Counted from the first letter of the stretch, positions 34,476 through 43,683 are shown. The stretch: DNA of 64,000 nt from Moduliflexus sp964602655 (GCA_964602655.1 CAZRSF010000030.1:3813-67812); one strand, 5' to 3'. Translations and numbers: made by a program. Notes: generated from the sequence alone by a model not told the origin.

Positions 34476-36140
34476 CTAAAACCTTTCAGTTAATACCAAT
34501 TTTTCTTTTGGCAATTGAGAAAGTAGGAGAAAATTTTTCTGCTGAACACGATAGGCGCCAACGATATAGAGAGGTATCCGTATTTCCTGCCGGATACTGT
34601 CCAGATATTTCTCTCTTACCAGGCAATAGGCCGGGGACGATGAGGAAAAAAATGCCCGCTTTTCTTCAGGAGTCACCAGCACAGGCACATGAAATGGGAG
34701 ATAATATTGAATCGGAGAGTACGATTCCCAGAGCGCCAATACGTTCTCGCCATTTTTAAAATGACGCATGTCCCGAAGCACTGATTGAAGCGACAATTGC
34801 TGGTTCAGCATCGGCACAACATCGAATGCGCTATAACATACGATGAGTGGCGTGATGCTGCATACGACGCCAAACAGGAGGCGAGAAGAACGCCTCGTCA
34901 CGGCATACATCAACAAACCGCCAACCGCGGTTAACAAGACGATTCCGCCCCAATATTCAGAACTTTCGCCTTGAAGAATAAGAATGATTGAGGCAATGAG
35001 CAGCGTTCCGGCCAAAATACTCGCCGGAATTTTCAGGCTGATGTCATTCGAAACCTCGCGCGGTTTTTGTAACGTATGCCAAAAATGAGCAGTCAAAATC
35101 GCAGTTGGTGGCAGCAGTGGCAAAAGGTAGATTTCTAATTTTCCGCTGACGAATGAAAAGAAGAAGAAGGTCGCGCTCCACCATATCCATAAAAACCGAG
35201 ACGTATCAGCCTCCTTATCATCTGAAGCATTGGGCGTTCTCCAGAAACGTATGATCGCGCTGATAAAAAATGGAAACCAGGGGAGCGTAATCCAGGGAAA
35301 CGTATGCAGATAAAAATACCAGGGACGCGCATGGCTGAAAGAATCATGCAGGCGTCCCCAATTTTGTCTGATCGTAATGAGATACGCATATTCCCACCCC
35401 TCTTGGATTATGGCCGGAGCAAACCAGGCCAGGACAATTGCCAGATAGAGCAAGCTGCCCCAGAACAGTCGCATTTTCTTGAGTACATCGAATTTTCGCG
35501 TCCAGCCAAGAAAGATGAGAATAATCAGGCCGGGCAAGCCGACGCCGATTGGCCCTTTGGTCAGCGTGGCCAGAGCGGCGGGGACAAAGAACAGCACGAC
35601 ATAGATGCTGTCATACGGCGTTGTGCGGATATACAAGCGAAAGAAACTGAACAAAGAGAGACTCAGACACAGCAGCAAAAACATATCCATGCGGACAAAC
35701 TGTCCGACCCCGATAAACAGGACGCTTGTCATCAGGATCAGCGAACTCAACACGCCGACACGCCGGTCGAAGAAAAGCGTGACAAACCCATAAACAACGA
35801 TGATGACGCCAAGCGCAGACAGCGCGGCGGGAAAAATCATGGCAAACGGCTGCCATGTCCCGAATAATTTCGCGCTTCCGGCCAACAACCAGAAATAGAG
35901 CGGCGGTTTTTCCGTATAAATTTCGCCATGCAGATACGGAACTATCCAATTGCCGCTTTCTGCCATTTCCATAGCAATTTCAGCATAACGTGGTTCATCC
36001 GGCAGCCAGAGTTCCCGTGTCAGCGGCGTCAACAGAAAGAGGGGAAGCGCGATGCCAATAAGTAACCCTATCGTCAAAAGATGTGCTTTCATAAGAGGTA
36101 AAACGAATAGGGGGAAAACGATCATCATTTCCAGCGACAC
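34476..36140 (-). CDS. ArnT/PMT-family membrane glycosyltransferase
   Basis: 554 residues with about twelve hydrophobic segments, of the GT-C fold that moves sugars from polyprenyl carriers on the periplasmic side. The first loop carries ELWLPDEPRYAEIAMEM, the conserved acidic motif of ArnT-like enzymes, followed by GNWIVPYLHGEIYTEKPPLYFW. The acceptor may be lipid A or a protein. The GTG at 36140 is the longest start, and an ATG at 36089 (MKAHLLTIG) fits the family start equally well; neither has a strong ribosome site. It lies between a lipoprotein phosphoesterase and a LABN protein, all on one strand, which suggests an envelope-modification operon. Confidence 0.88.
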   Translation of the reverse strand: MSLEMMIVFPLFVLPLMKAHLLTIGLLIGIALPLFLLTPLTRELWLPDEPRYAEIAMEMAESGNWIVPYLHGEIYTEKPPLYFWLLAGSAKLFGTWQPFAMIFPAALSALGVIIVVYGFVTLFFDRRVGVLSSLILMTSVLFIGVGQFVRMDMFLLLCLSLSLFSFFRLYIRTTPYDSIYVVLFFVPAALATLTKGPIGVGLPGLIILIFLGWTRKFDVLKKMRLFWGSLLYLAIVLAWFAPAIIQEGWEYAYLITIRQNWGRLHDSFSHARPWYFYLHTFPWITLPWFPFFISAIIRFWRTPNASDDKEADTSRFLWIWWSATFFFFSFVSGKLEIYLLPLLPPTAILTAHFWHTLQKPREVSNDISLKIPASILAGTLLIASIILILQGESSEYWGGIVLLTAVGGLLMYAVTRRSSRLLFGVVCSITPLIVCYSAFDVVPMLNQQLSLQSVLRDMRHFKNGENVLALWESYSPIQYYLPFHVPVLVTPEEKRAFFSSSSPAYCLVREKYLDSIRQEIRIPLYIVGAYRVQQKNFLLLSQLPKEKLVLTERF

Positions 36141-36161
36141 GTCTCCCCCGTATCAATCCGT

Positions 36162-37043
36162 TTATCGGGTCATGAACGCTTCCGTTTTTATGATTTTTCC
36201 AGAGACATCCAACACATGTATATCGAATGTATTCGGCGGGAGTTGTTCGATGAGCAGAAAATGATGATATTTTTCCCCTAAACCGCCATCATAGATCGGC
36301 GAGCCAGCGCCGCCGGTGACGACATACGGGATTGTATCTTTTTGATACAGGTAATATTGGTGTTCATGCCCGGAAAACACTGCGTCAACGCCATATTGCA
36401 TGAACAACCGATGGAGTTCCTGCGCATTCGCAAGATCGTGTCCTTGATAATGGCCTTGCGGGAACACGGGACGATGGGTAAATACAAAGGTATATGGCGC
36501 GGAGGCATTCGCTTGTAAATCTTGCGTGAGCCAGGCCAATTGTTCCCCGACAATTCCGCCCATCTGCCCCGGCACTTCGGTATCGAGGATGATAACGTGG
36601 CTATCCTTCACGTTAAAACTATAATAGAGCTTGTCTGACGGAGCGCCTAATACGCTCTGATACATTTTTTGCGAAGAAACCGAACCGACATCATGATTTC
36701 CAACAACCGCATACCACGGCATCACTTGAGCAACCGGAGCCGTCATGTTGAGAAAATTCGTCCATTGCCCCTGATTGCCAGGGTTTTCAATCATATCGCC
36801 GACATGGATCATGCCATCTGCATAGGAAAGCGATGAGGTGATAGCGCTCACGATTTCTCGATAAATACTATCGCCGGAACGACTATCGCCCACGACAATA
36901 AATGAATTCCCTATCGGGCTGGGCGCAGTGATACCATTGCGGAAAATATGATCGTCCCGACAAGCGGACATGATGAACGTGAACAGCGAAAAAACGAGAA
37001 GCGTCGAAAACTTTCGATAGGTATGTATGCAGTATGTTATCAT
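36162..37043 (-). CDS. Calcineurin-like metallophosphoesterase lipoprotein
   Basis: 293 residues. The N-terminal segment ends in a likely lipobox (FIMSAC), so the protein is probably anchored to a membrane from outside the cytoplasm. The metal-binding blocks are complete: VVGDSRSGD, MIHVGDMIENPG, AVVGNHDVG, VFTHRPVFP and FSGHEHQYY. These match extracytoplasmic phosphoesterases related to purple acid phosphatases. AAGGG lies 8 bases before the ATG. The ArnT-like gene begins 21 bases beyond its stop. The substrate is not predictable from sequence. Confidence 0.9.
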   Translation of the reverse strand: MITYCIHTYRKFSTLLVFSLFTFIMSACRDDHIFRNGITAPSPIGNSFIVVGDSRSGDSIYREIVSAITSSLSYADGMIHVGDMIENPGNQGQWTNFLNMTAPVAQVMPWYAVVGNHDVGSVSSQKMYQSVLGAPSDKLYYSFNVKDSHVIILDTEVPGQMGGIVGEQLAWLTQDLQANASAPYTFVFTHRPVFPQGHYQGHDLANAQELHRLFMQYGVDAVFSGHEHQYYLYQKDTIPYVVTGGAGSPIYDGGLGEKYHHFLLIEQLPPNTFDIHVLDVSGKIIKTEAFMTR

Positions 37044-37201
37044 AGATTTTCCCTTTTTCCGAACATTGAACCTGTGTATGAAATATTTATACGACAGGCA
37101 TACGATACGGAATATTTCTTAAATCCTCATGAGAAGGAGATTAAAATATTCTAATCTTTCTGAGAATGGCGAAATAAGAGGGAAAATGCGGAGATCATTT
37201 G

Positions 37202-38668
37202 TCAGGCGGAGCAAGGCAAACTGATACGGAAGGTTGTGCCTTTGCTGACAAGGCTGGAGACGGCAATCTCTCCGTGATGAATTTCGACGATTTTTTGCAC
37301 AATGGAGAGGCCGAGTCCTGAGCCGCCGGTTTCATGGGAACGCGATTGTTCGACGCGGTAAAATCTATCGAAAATTGAGGGCAGCGCGTCTGCTGGAATG
37401 CCGATGCCAGTATCGGCGATTGTGAAGATGGCATATCCGGCGTCGCAATGCAAAGAAAAGCGGATTTCGCCTCCGGCAGCCGTATAGTGAATGGCATTCT
37501 GCATCAAATTCGCGATGGCGCGAACAAGTAATCTCCTCTCACCGTGAATCTCTGCTGGTTCGATCTCTTCGAAATGCAATGCTAAATGTTTTTCTGCGGC
37601 AAGCGGGTATAATGCCTCAAAGACTTCAAAGAAGACCTCATTCAGGGCAACCGGCGTGGATGTCAATACGAATGTCTGCGCATCCAATTTGGCGAACAGG
37701 AGTAAATCTTCGATAATATGCTGTAATTGCTCGACATCAGCGATGACATGCAGTAGGGCAACGCGATACTCTTCTGGCGAACGATCATGGCGTAAGGCCA
37801 CTTCAGCATTACATTTCAATTCAGCTAATGGTGTTTTCAACTCATGCGCCACATCCCCTGAAAATTGCGTGATCTGCTTGAATGACCGTTCTAAACGAGC
37901 GATCATCTCATTTAACGTGACGGCTAATTCTCCGATTTCATCACGGCTTTCAGTCGGATCAAGCCTGTGTGACAGATCCTCAGCCGTAATCTGTTTGGTG
38001 AGGGCGACCATGCGTTTGACTGGCGAAAACACATGCTTCATAAACACATATCCTAAAACCGACAGAATAACCAATAAGGTCGGGAAGAGAGCGCCAAAAA
38101 TCGAGAAGAGATTTCGCAGCGTGGTGTGCGTGTCTTGCAACGACATCCCTAATTGAAGGATATAAGAGCGTCCCTCCATATCATGCACTTGCAAGCTCAA
38201 CATCCTCAGCGGAAAATCAAAGAAATGTTGAATGGTTTCGGCCTGATAATCGGAATCTTGAAGTGCCTGATAAGCCTCAAGAGAAAGAGGGAGTCTTCGA
38301 TCGTTCAACGTTTTTGTTTTCGCGATTAATGACAGGTTCGGCGCATACGTTCGAGGATCGGCAAGCAGTTGGATATACGCCTCATTGATATAAAAGATTT
38401 CGTCAATTTCTTCATCAATTTCATCTATGAAAAATTCTTCCTTTTCTTCCGGATCATATAAACTTTGCGGATTATCCGTATCCTGCAAGGTATATTCAGA
38501 CAATCCAGCGGCTAAGATTTTCCCACCGTTATAGAGTATCCGATCCAAATTGCTTACCAGGATGGATCGGAAACTCAACAAGGCGATTCCCCCGAAGATC
38601 ACCACTAAAAGGCTGATCGAGCCGATATACCAAAACGTGAATTGCAGGCGGATTGACTTAATGATCAT
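37202..38668 (-). CDS. Membrane sensor histidine kinase
   Basis: 488 residues. Membrane segment 1 lies at about 10-35 and segment 2 near 185-207, with a sensor loop of about 150 residues that is unusually acidic (EEKEEFFIDEIDEEIDEIFY). A HAMP domain, a HisKA domain with the phospho-acceptor histidine in GDVAHELKTPLAE and a HATPase domain (NLMQNAIHY; ADTGIGIP; GGSGLGLSIV) follow. Layout and length fit the heavy-metal sensor group (CusS-like). The start codon lies within the end of the response-regulator gene (11-base overlap), so the two proteins are coupled. Confidence 0.95.
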   Translation of the reverse strand: MIIKSIRLQFTFWYIGSISLLVVIFGGIALLSFRSILVSNLDRILYNGGKILAAGLSEYTLQDTDNPQSLYDPEEKEEFFIDEIDEEIDEIFYINEAYIQLLADPRTYAPNLSLIAKTKTLNDRRLPLSLEAYQALQDSDYQAETIQHFFDFPLRMLSLQVHDMEGRSYILQLGMSLQDTHTTLRNLFSIFGALFPTLLVILSVLGYVFMKHVFSPVKRMVALTKQITAEDLSHRLDPTESRDEIGELAVTLNEMIARLERSFKQITQFSGDVAHELKTPLAELKCNAEVALRHDRSPEEYRVALLHVIADVEQLQHIIEDLLLFAKLDAQTFVLTSTPVALNEVFFEVFEALYPLAAEKHLALHFEEIEPAEIHGERRLLVRAIANLMQNAIHYTAAGGEIRFSLHCDAGYAIFTIADTGIGIPADALPSIFDRFYRVEQSRSHETGGSGLGLSIVQKIVEIHHGEIAVSSLVSKGTTFRISLPCSA

Positions 38669-39338
38669 CGTCCTCTTTCAGCACATAGCCGAGTGTTCGA
38701 ACCGTGTGTATCAGTTTTTGGGGGAACCCTTTATCAATCTTGTTGCGTAAATAATGGATATACACATTGACCACATTGGTAAACGGCTCTGATTGCATAT
38801 CCCAGACATGATCGATGATATTCGTTTCTGTGACCACGCGCCCTGTATTCCGCATCAAATATTCAAGCAGAGCGTATTCTTTGCCCGTTAAGAGAACCGC
38901 CTTTCCGGCGCGAGTCACAATATGCGACACCGGATCAAGTTCTAAATCGGCAACGCGAAGGGTCTGACCTTTATAGGCGGAGGCTCGTCTGAGTAAGGCG
39001 TGGATTCGGGCTAATAACTCATCAAAGGAAAATGGTTTGGTCAAGTAATCATCAGCCCCGACATTCAATCCTTGAATTTTATCGCGCACGTCATCTTTGG
39101 CCGTAAGCATCATTACGGGCGTGAGGATTCCCTTTGCTCGGAGTTCCTGACAAACTGCCATCCCATCCTTGCCTGGAAGCATAATATCCAATATGATGAC
39201 ATCATATTGGCATTCCTTTGCCCAGTATAGTCCGCTGACTCCATCATGATACGCATCAACAGCATAATGCTCTTCAACAAGCCCCTTTCGAAGATAGCCA
39301 GCCAGTTTTTTATCATCTTCCACTAAGAGTATTCGCAT
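38658..39338 (-). CDS. OmpR-family response regulator
   Basis: 226 residues. The receiver domain has the acidic pair in LLVEDDKKLAG, the phospho-acceptor aspartate in VIILDIMLPG, the threonine in MLTAKDD and the lysine in YLTKPFSFDELLARI. The C-terminal winged helix (RVADLELDPVSHIVTRAG to HYLRNKIDKGF) binds DNA. It resembles CusR/CopR-type regulators. The cognate kinase follows with an 11-base overlap. Plausible local targets are the multicopper oxidase and envelope genes nearby, but no binding site was identified. Confidence 0.96.
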   Translation of the reverse strand: MRILLVEDDKKLAGYLRKGLVEEHYAVDAYHDGVSGLYWAKECQYDVIILDIMLPGKDGMAVCQELRAKGILTPVMMLTAKDDVRDKIQGLNVGADDYLTKPFSFDELLARIHALLRRASAYKGQTLRVADLELDPVSHIVTRAGKAVLLTGKEYALLEYLMRNTGRVVTETNIIDHVWDMQSEPFTNVVNVYIHYLRNKIDKGFPQKLIHTVRTLGYVLKEDDDH

Positions 39339-39371
39339 CAGATCATTCTCCTACTGACAAAGCTGTTGAGT

Positions 39372-40064
39372 TTATTCGGAGGCGGGCTGGAATTGCAGCC
39401 AGTAATTTTTATTCGGCAGCAGCGTTTCTGAGGCGCGTAACAGATTGATGCGTTTGACAGTCTGGCGCAGACGCTCGAATTCTTCGGGCAGATGAATGTC
39501 TTGCACATGCCGGTTCATACGGCAGCGGCACTGTCCCTGCGGATTGTATAAGGCACATTCATCGGTCAGAAAATGCTGCAATTTACGGCGCGAGCGCGAG
39601 ACCATTTTTCTGATAGCGGTTTCCTCTTGCCCCATAATTTCGGCGATTTCAGCGAACGGCAATTGCGCTAACTCGCGGAGCACGTACACAAGACGAGCAT
39701 CGTGATCGAGACAATGCAGGATGCCGGTCAGGCATTTGTCGCACATCTCTTTGGCCCAACGCTCTTTGACGAACCACGACTCCTGCGGCAACTCCCACTC
39801 GGCCTGATGAAAAAAATCTTTCAGCTTCTTGATAGAATATGTACGTTCTTTCCAGGCAAAGCGTTTGACCACGCGAAGGGTAATCGTGTAAAGCCAGGTG
39901 GAAAATTTCGACCGTCCTTTGAACGACGGCAGGCTGTTCATCACCTCGATCCAGACTTCCTGCGCGGCGTCTTGCGCGGTATCGTCATCCATGATGATGC
40001 GGCGGCAGAGCGACGACACGAACCGGCCGTATTGCTGGGCAATTTCATCTATAGTCAATATCAT
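39372..40064 (-). CDS. ECF-type sigma factor with C-terminal cysteine motif
   Basis: 230 residues. Region 2 reads DDTAQDAAQEVWIEVMNSLPSFKGRSKFSTWLYTI, and region 4 reads LPFAEIAEIMGQEETAIRKMVSRSRRKL. A tail of about 65 residues follows and begins CALYNPQGQCRCR, a cysteine arrangement seen in some ECF groups and perhaps a redox or metal sensor. I prefer the ATG at 40064, because it overlaps the stop of the DJ-1 gene as ATGA, over the ATG four codons earlier. No anti-sigma gene is adjacent, so control may lie in the tail or in the coupled DJ-1-like protein. Confidence 0.88.
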   Translation of the reverse strand: MILTIDEIAQQYGRFVSSLCRRIIMDDDTAQDAAQEVWIEVMNSLPSFKGRSKFSTWLYTITLRVVKRFAWKERTYSIKKLKDFFHQAEWELPQESWFVKERWAKEMCDKCLTGILHCLDHDARLVYVLRELAQLPFAEIAEIMGQEETAIRKMVSRSRRKLQHFLTDECALYNPQGQCRCRMNRHVQDIHLPEEFERLRQTVKRINLLRASETLLPNKNYWLQFQPASE

Positions 40065-40660
40065 AACCGTTTCCATTCGAATTCCATCTGCCTCGCTGTG
40101 GCGACCGCGAGCGGTTCGCCGAGCAGTCGGGCGACAAGATGCAGGCTCATGTCAATGCCTGCCGAAATTCCGCCAGAGGTCACGACTGCGCCTTCGTCCA
40201 CCCAACGCGTCTGTTCGCGCGCGATTACGTCAGGAAACATCTGGCGCAAATCGGCAAGGTCTTCCCAATGCGTTGTCGCCTGTTTTCCTTCCAGAAGGCC
40301 GGCTTGCGCCAACAAAAACGCACCGGTGCAAACCGACGCCGTAATTTCCGCCTGCGCCGCGCAATGCGCGATCCAGTCAATCACATCTGGCTTTGCTAAT
40401 TCTGCGGTGACCACGCCGCCCGGCACAATCAACAAATCGAGCGCCGGATGCGTGTTGAAATCGCTGGTCGGCGCAACCATCAGGCCGCCTCGCGCTCTCA
40501 CAATGGCGGCTTGTTCGGCAATTGTAAAGACCCGAAACAGCGCATCCGCTGTTGGATTCTTACGCAACGCGACGCGTGACGCGGTGCAAAATACTTCGAA
40601 CGGCCCGGCAAAATCAAGGACTTCGACCTCGTCAAACAGAAAAATCCCGACGTTTCGCAT
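40061..40660 (-). CDS. DJ-1/PfpI-family protein
   Basis: 199 residues with the class I glutamine-amidotransferase-like fold. NVGIFLFDEVEVLDFAGPFEVF opens the protein. The nucleophile elbow SVCTGAFLLAQAGLLEGKQATTHW holds the cysteine and a following histidine. VTSGGISAGIDMSLHLV closes the domain. This is the pattern of isonitrile-hydratase-like and AraC-type sensor domains without the DNA-binding part. It shares an ATGA with the downstream ECF sigma gene, which suggests equal production of both; a role as sensor or partner of the sigma factor is inference. Confidence 0.9.
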   Translation of the reverse strand: MRNVGIFLFDEVEVLDFAGPFEVFCTASRVALRKNPTADALFRVFTIAEQAAIVRARGGLMVAPTSDFNTHPALDLLIVPGGVVTAELAKPDVIDWIAHCAAQAEITASVCTGAFLLAQAGLLEGKQATTHWEDLADLRQMFPDVIAREQTRWVDEGAVVTSGGISAGIDMSLHLVARLLGEPLAVATARQMEFEWKRL

Positions 40661-40690
40661 CGTTTATATGGCTCGAAAATGATCGTAAAC

Positions 40691-40720
40691 CGTAGGGCGA
40701 AACAACAGTTTCGTTATACG
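40691..40720. repeat. Imperfect palindrome of the GTAGGGCGAAAC family
   Basis: CGTAGGGCGAAAC and GTTTCGTTATACG pair imperfectly around a short loop, upstream of the DJ-1 gene. It is related to 1035-1064, 32157-32190 and 42347-42368. Confidence 0.6.
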
Positions 40721-40809
40721 ATTTATGGTGGTATTATTCGATGAAATGGTTCGAAGACGTAATGATTTTCTCAGCGGAGTTTGTCAATGTTGTTTTGCGC
40801 GAATCGTCG

Positions 40810-41862
40810 CTATTTTTTGCCAGGCTGCCAGAGCCACAGATGACTGGTTTCATCCAGGTCTTTCAGGCGAAACAACCCAACCGGTCGGCATTGGGCTTGT
40901 AATGTGCCTGGAAGCTGTTTCATGGCCTCTTCTGTGAGGAGAATGCGGTTTTCTGATGGAAACACGCCTGTTTGTTCCGGCGCCTTCAGCCGATCCGCAA
41001 GCTGGACGCCTTCGAGCCGCATCGCTTTGTGGAGTTCGATGCCGTTGACATCGTTTTGCAGGCTGAGTTTGACGCCGCCCCAATGCAGCCCCATGCGGAG
41101 TTGAATATCAGGATGTGGCGGAGTATTCAAAAACGATTTGCCGATTGAAAAAGCAATTTCTGCGGTATTGAATAAGGCGATAAACCCGTCTCCTGTGCTT
41201 TTCAGAAAGACCATATCCAAGGCGAACGGATGCTGTTTGACGCGAGCGTTAATATCCTGAATCAGCCTGATAAAATAGGAATCTCCGAGCCGGACGACAT
41301 GCTGGGTCGAACCGGCGACGTCAAGGACTAACAGCGCAACCTGTCGCTTCGGAGAGTGCGAGGTCGTGGACGATTTTTTCTCTGGCGCGGGGCGTTGCAT
41401 CTCGTTTTGGGGCACAGGCGCGCTGCCGGAGCGAGATTGTAACGTCATGCGTCCTTCTTGCGTGGCATGTGCGCTTTTCTTCTCGGAAATTGGCGACATT
41501 CCTGCTGATGGAAGATGATCTTCGCGTCGAATATTGACAATCAGCCTGGTCGTTCCGACCATGATTTCGTCACCGTCTCGCAGGCGCACTTCGTTGATTG
41601 GCGCTTGTCTCATCCCTTGAATCGGCGGAATCTGTCCGCCGTAACGGATGCCGTTGACGACCACGCCGTTTTTGCTGTCGAGATCGCGCAGTTTGCATTC
41701 TGAGGCTGCGATGTTCAACGCAAAATGATGGCGTGAAATGAAGGCGTCCGGCACAGAAATATGCGCGTCCGCCGACCGTCCGAACACGCAATTCGACGGT
41801 CGATCAAAAATAAAATTTCGCCCTTTTACCGGCCCGGAAATAACGCTGATTTCTACTCGCAT
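40810..41862 (-). CDS. FHA domain protein with class III nucleotide cyclase-like domain
   Basis: 350 residues from the ATG at 41862; the frame extends 41 codons further without support. An FHA domain lies at residues 1-110 (CVFGRSADAHISVPDAFISRHHFAL; DLDSKNGVVVNG; LRDGDEIMVGTTRLIV) and should bind phosphothreonine. A low-complexity linker follows. From about residue 170 there is a class III adenylate/guanylate cyclase-like domain (ALLVLDVAGST; FLKSTGDGFIALF; LRMGLHWGGV; KAMRLEGVQLADRL), with both metal aspartates retained. This links phosphoprotein recognition to cyclic-nucleotide synthesis or a cyclase-like signal. It stands alone; no kinase gene is adjacent. Confidence 0.87.
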   Translation of the reverse strand: MRVEISVISGPVKGRNFIFDRPSNCVFGRSADAHISVPDAFISRHHFALNIAASECKLRDLDSKNGVVVNGIRYGGQIPPIQGMRQAPINEVRLRDGDEIMVGTTRLIVNIRREDHLPSAGMSPISEKKSAHATQEGRMTLQSRSGSAPVPQNEMQRPAPEKKSSTTSHSPKRQVALLVLDVAGSTQHVVRLGDSYFIRLIQDINARVKQHPFALDMVFLKSTGDGFIALFNTAEIAFSIGKSFLNTPPHPDIQLRMGLHWGGVKLSLQNDVNGIELHKAMRLEGVQLADRLKAPEQTGVFPSENRILLTEEAMKQLPGTLQAQCRPVGLFRLKDLDETSHLWLWQPGKK

Positions 41863-42477
41863 ATCCGCTTTTCTATGGAGAATGACGTTCTTCGATGTAA
41901 TGGCATTATGGAAATCGTTGTCAATGTTCACTATGTAATAGCAAAAGCAATGCCACTGAATATCCTTGTCGTATAACCAACTCATTTATAATGAGTTATG
42001 TGTATGAGCATTATACTGTAATAAAAAAATCGGACAAAAATGGCAGTACGATTTAATGGAATTCTTTGAAGATACTGCAAAAATGCGGTAAAGAAGGCAA
42101 TAAATCAAAAATGTCACTAATGACACATATCCGCCACTAATGGCATTTTGATTTTGCATATTGCCTTTCTGATATTTTTGTTGACAAGACAATCATAAAA
42201 ATCATATTTCGATGCTGAGAATTCCGAGGTCTTGAAGACCTCGGCATTCTGGAATATGTGATCCATTCGAACACAACTTTGGTATAATACCAACTGCGTT
42301 TGAAAAGATCATATTCGCGTTGTACGTCGAAACTGCGTTTCGACGAGGGCGAAACAACAGTTTCGCCCTACAATTCATGATCCATTCGATCTCAATTGTT
42401 ATAACTACTATTGCGACTAAAAACTTACGAAACTATGCGCGACTGTGACTGATACCATTTTAGGAGGAGACGAATTT
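41863..42477. other. Intergenic region with palindromes and a possible ygeW promoter
   Basis: About 615 AT-rich bases between the divergent FHA-cyclase and ygeW. It holds a 21-bp perfect palindrome at 42224-42244 (half CCGAGGTCTT), two adjacent palindromes at 42325-42345 and 42347-42368, a TTGACA at 42181 with CATATT 16 bases on, and a TATAAT inside TTGGTATAATACCAA near 42283. No gene is supported. Confidence 0.5.
42325..42368. repeat. Two back-to-back palindromes (CGTCGAAAC and GGGCGAAAC types)
   Basis: CGTCGAAAC-TGC-GTTTCGACG is followed by GGGCGAAAC-AACA-GTTTCGCCC. These are two members of the same palindrome family fused head to tail, between the FHA-cyclase and ygeW promoters. Confidence 0.7.
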
Positions 42478-43674
42478 ATGGCATCTCAAACGCTTCTGAC
42501 GGCGATTTCGGAATTTTCGGCATCGCACAACACGATGTACGGCAAGGACATGTTGTTAACGTGGGAAAAAAGCGAGGACGAACTTCGCGCAGTGCTGACG
42601 GCTGCCGCGCTGCTGCGCGAGATGTACGCGCACAATATTTCGACTCGCGTCTTCGACTCCGGGTTGGCGGTATCGAATTTCCGGGATAATTCCACGCGCA
42701 CGCGCTTCAGTTTTGCCAGCGCGACGAATCTGCTCGGCCTGACCGTGCAAGACCTCGATGAAGGCAAATCCCAGATCGCGCACGGCGAGACGGTGCGCGA
42801 AACCGCAATCATGATGTCGTTCTTGACGCAAGTCATCGGCATCCGCGACGACATCTATCTTGGCGCGGGCAATACCTATATGCGCCAGGTCGCGGCGGCG
42901 GCGGACGAAGGCTTTCGCGAAGGCACATTGATGCAACGCCCGACCATCGTCAATTTGCAATGCGACATTGACCATCCGACCCAGACGATGGCGGATTTGG
43001 CGTATCTCAAGCAGTATTTCGGCGGACTGGAACAGTTGAAAGGCAAAAAAATCGCGATGACCTGGGCCTATTCGCCGAGCTACGGCAAACCGCTCTCCGT
43101 GCCGCAAGGCGTGATCGGCCTGATGACGCGCTTCGGCATGAACGTCTCGTTAGCCTATCCCGAAGGCTACAACCTGATCCCGGAAACGCTCGACATTGCG
43201 CGGCAGAACGCGGCGCGTTCCGGCGGATCGTTCGAGGTCGCGAATTCCATGGAAGCGGCCTTCGCCGACGCCGATATCGTCTATCCGAAAAGCTGGGCGC
43301 CGTACAGCGTGATGGAAGAGCGCACCAAATTGTTGAGCGCGAAGGATTTTGACGGCCTGAAAGCCCTTGAACAGCGCTGTTTGCAGAATAACGCCAGGTT
43401 CACGAACTGGGAATGCACTGAGGCGCAGATGTCCCGCACCAAAGGCGGACGCGCCCTGTACATGCACTGCCTCCCGGCAGACATCACGGATGTCAGTTGC
43501 AAGCAGGGCGAAGTCAGCAAATCTGTCTTCGAAAAAGCGCGAATTGACACGTATAAAGAAGCGAGTTGGAAGCCGTTCGTCATTGCGGCCATGATTTTCC
43601 TCTCCAAATTCGAGCAACCCGCCAACGTTCTGCGCGAATTGGCCGAACGCCCGATGAAACGAGTCTTATGCTAA
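42478..43674 (+). CDS. ygeW: Knotted carbamoyltransferase YgeW
   Basis: 398 residues from the ATG at 42478, with AGGAGG 10 bases upstream. It matches YgeW, a transcarbamylase relative conserved in purine and amino-acid catabolic clusters whose substrate is not settled. Diagnostic runs are NFRDNSTRTRFSFASATNLL (carbamoyl-phosphate loop), DLDEGKSQIAHGETVRETA, LVNLQCDIDHPTQ-like VNLQCDIDHPTQTMADL, AMTWAYSPSYGKPLSVPQG, YPKSWAPYSVMEERT and MHCLPADITDVSCKQGEV. The usual partners (ygeX/ygeY, ssnA, xanthine dehydrogenase) are not nearby, so here it stands with a phosphodiesterase gene. Confidence 0.93.
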   Translation: MASQTLLTAISEFSASHNTMYGKDMLLTWEKSEDELRAVLTAAALLREMYAHNISTRVFDSGLAVSNFRDNSTRTRFSFASATNLLGLTVQDLDEGKSQIAHGETVRETAIMMSFLTQVIGIRDDIYLGAGNTYMRQVAAAADEGFREGTLMQRPTIVNLQCDIDHPTQTMADLAYLKQYFGGLEQLKGKKIAMTWAYSPSYGKPLSVPQGVIGLMTRFGMNVSLAYPEGYNLIPETLDIARQNAARSGGSFEVANSMEAAFADADIVYPKSWAPYSVMEERTKLLSAKDFDGLKALEQRCLQNNARFTNWECTEAQMSRTKGGRALYMHCLPADITDVSCKQGEVSKSVFEKARIDTYKEASWKPFVIAAMIFLSKFEQPANVLRELAERPMKRVLC

Positions 43675-43683
43675 AGTGGCTAA

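Noticed and set aside
39702..40682. 326-codon plus-strand frame opposite the ECF and DJ-1 genes
   Set aside because: Shadow frame across two well-supported genes; its sequence is rich in Arg, Ser and Cys and lacks domain motifs.
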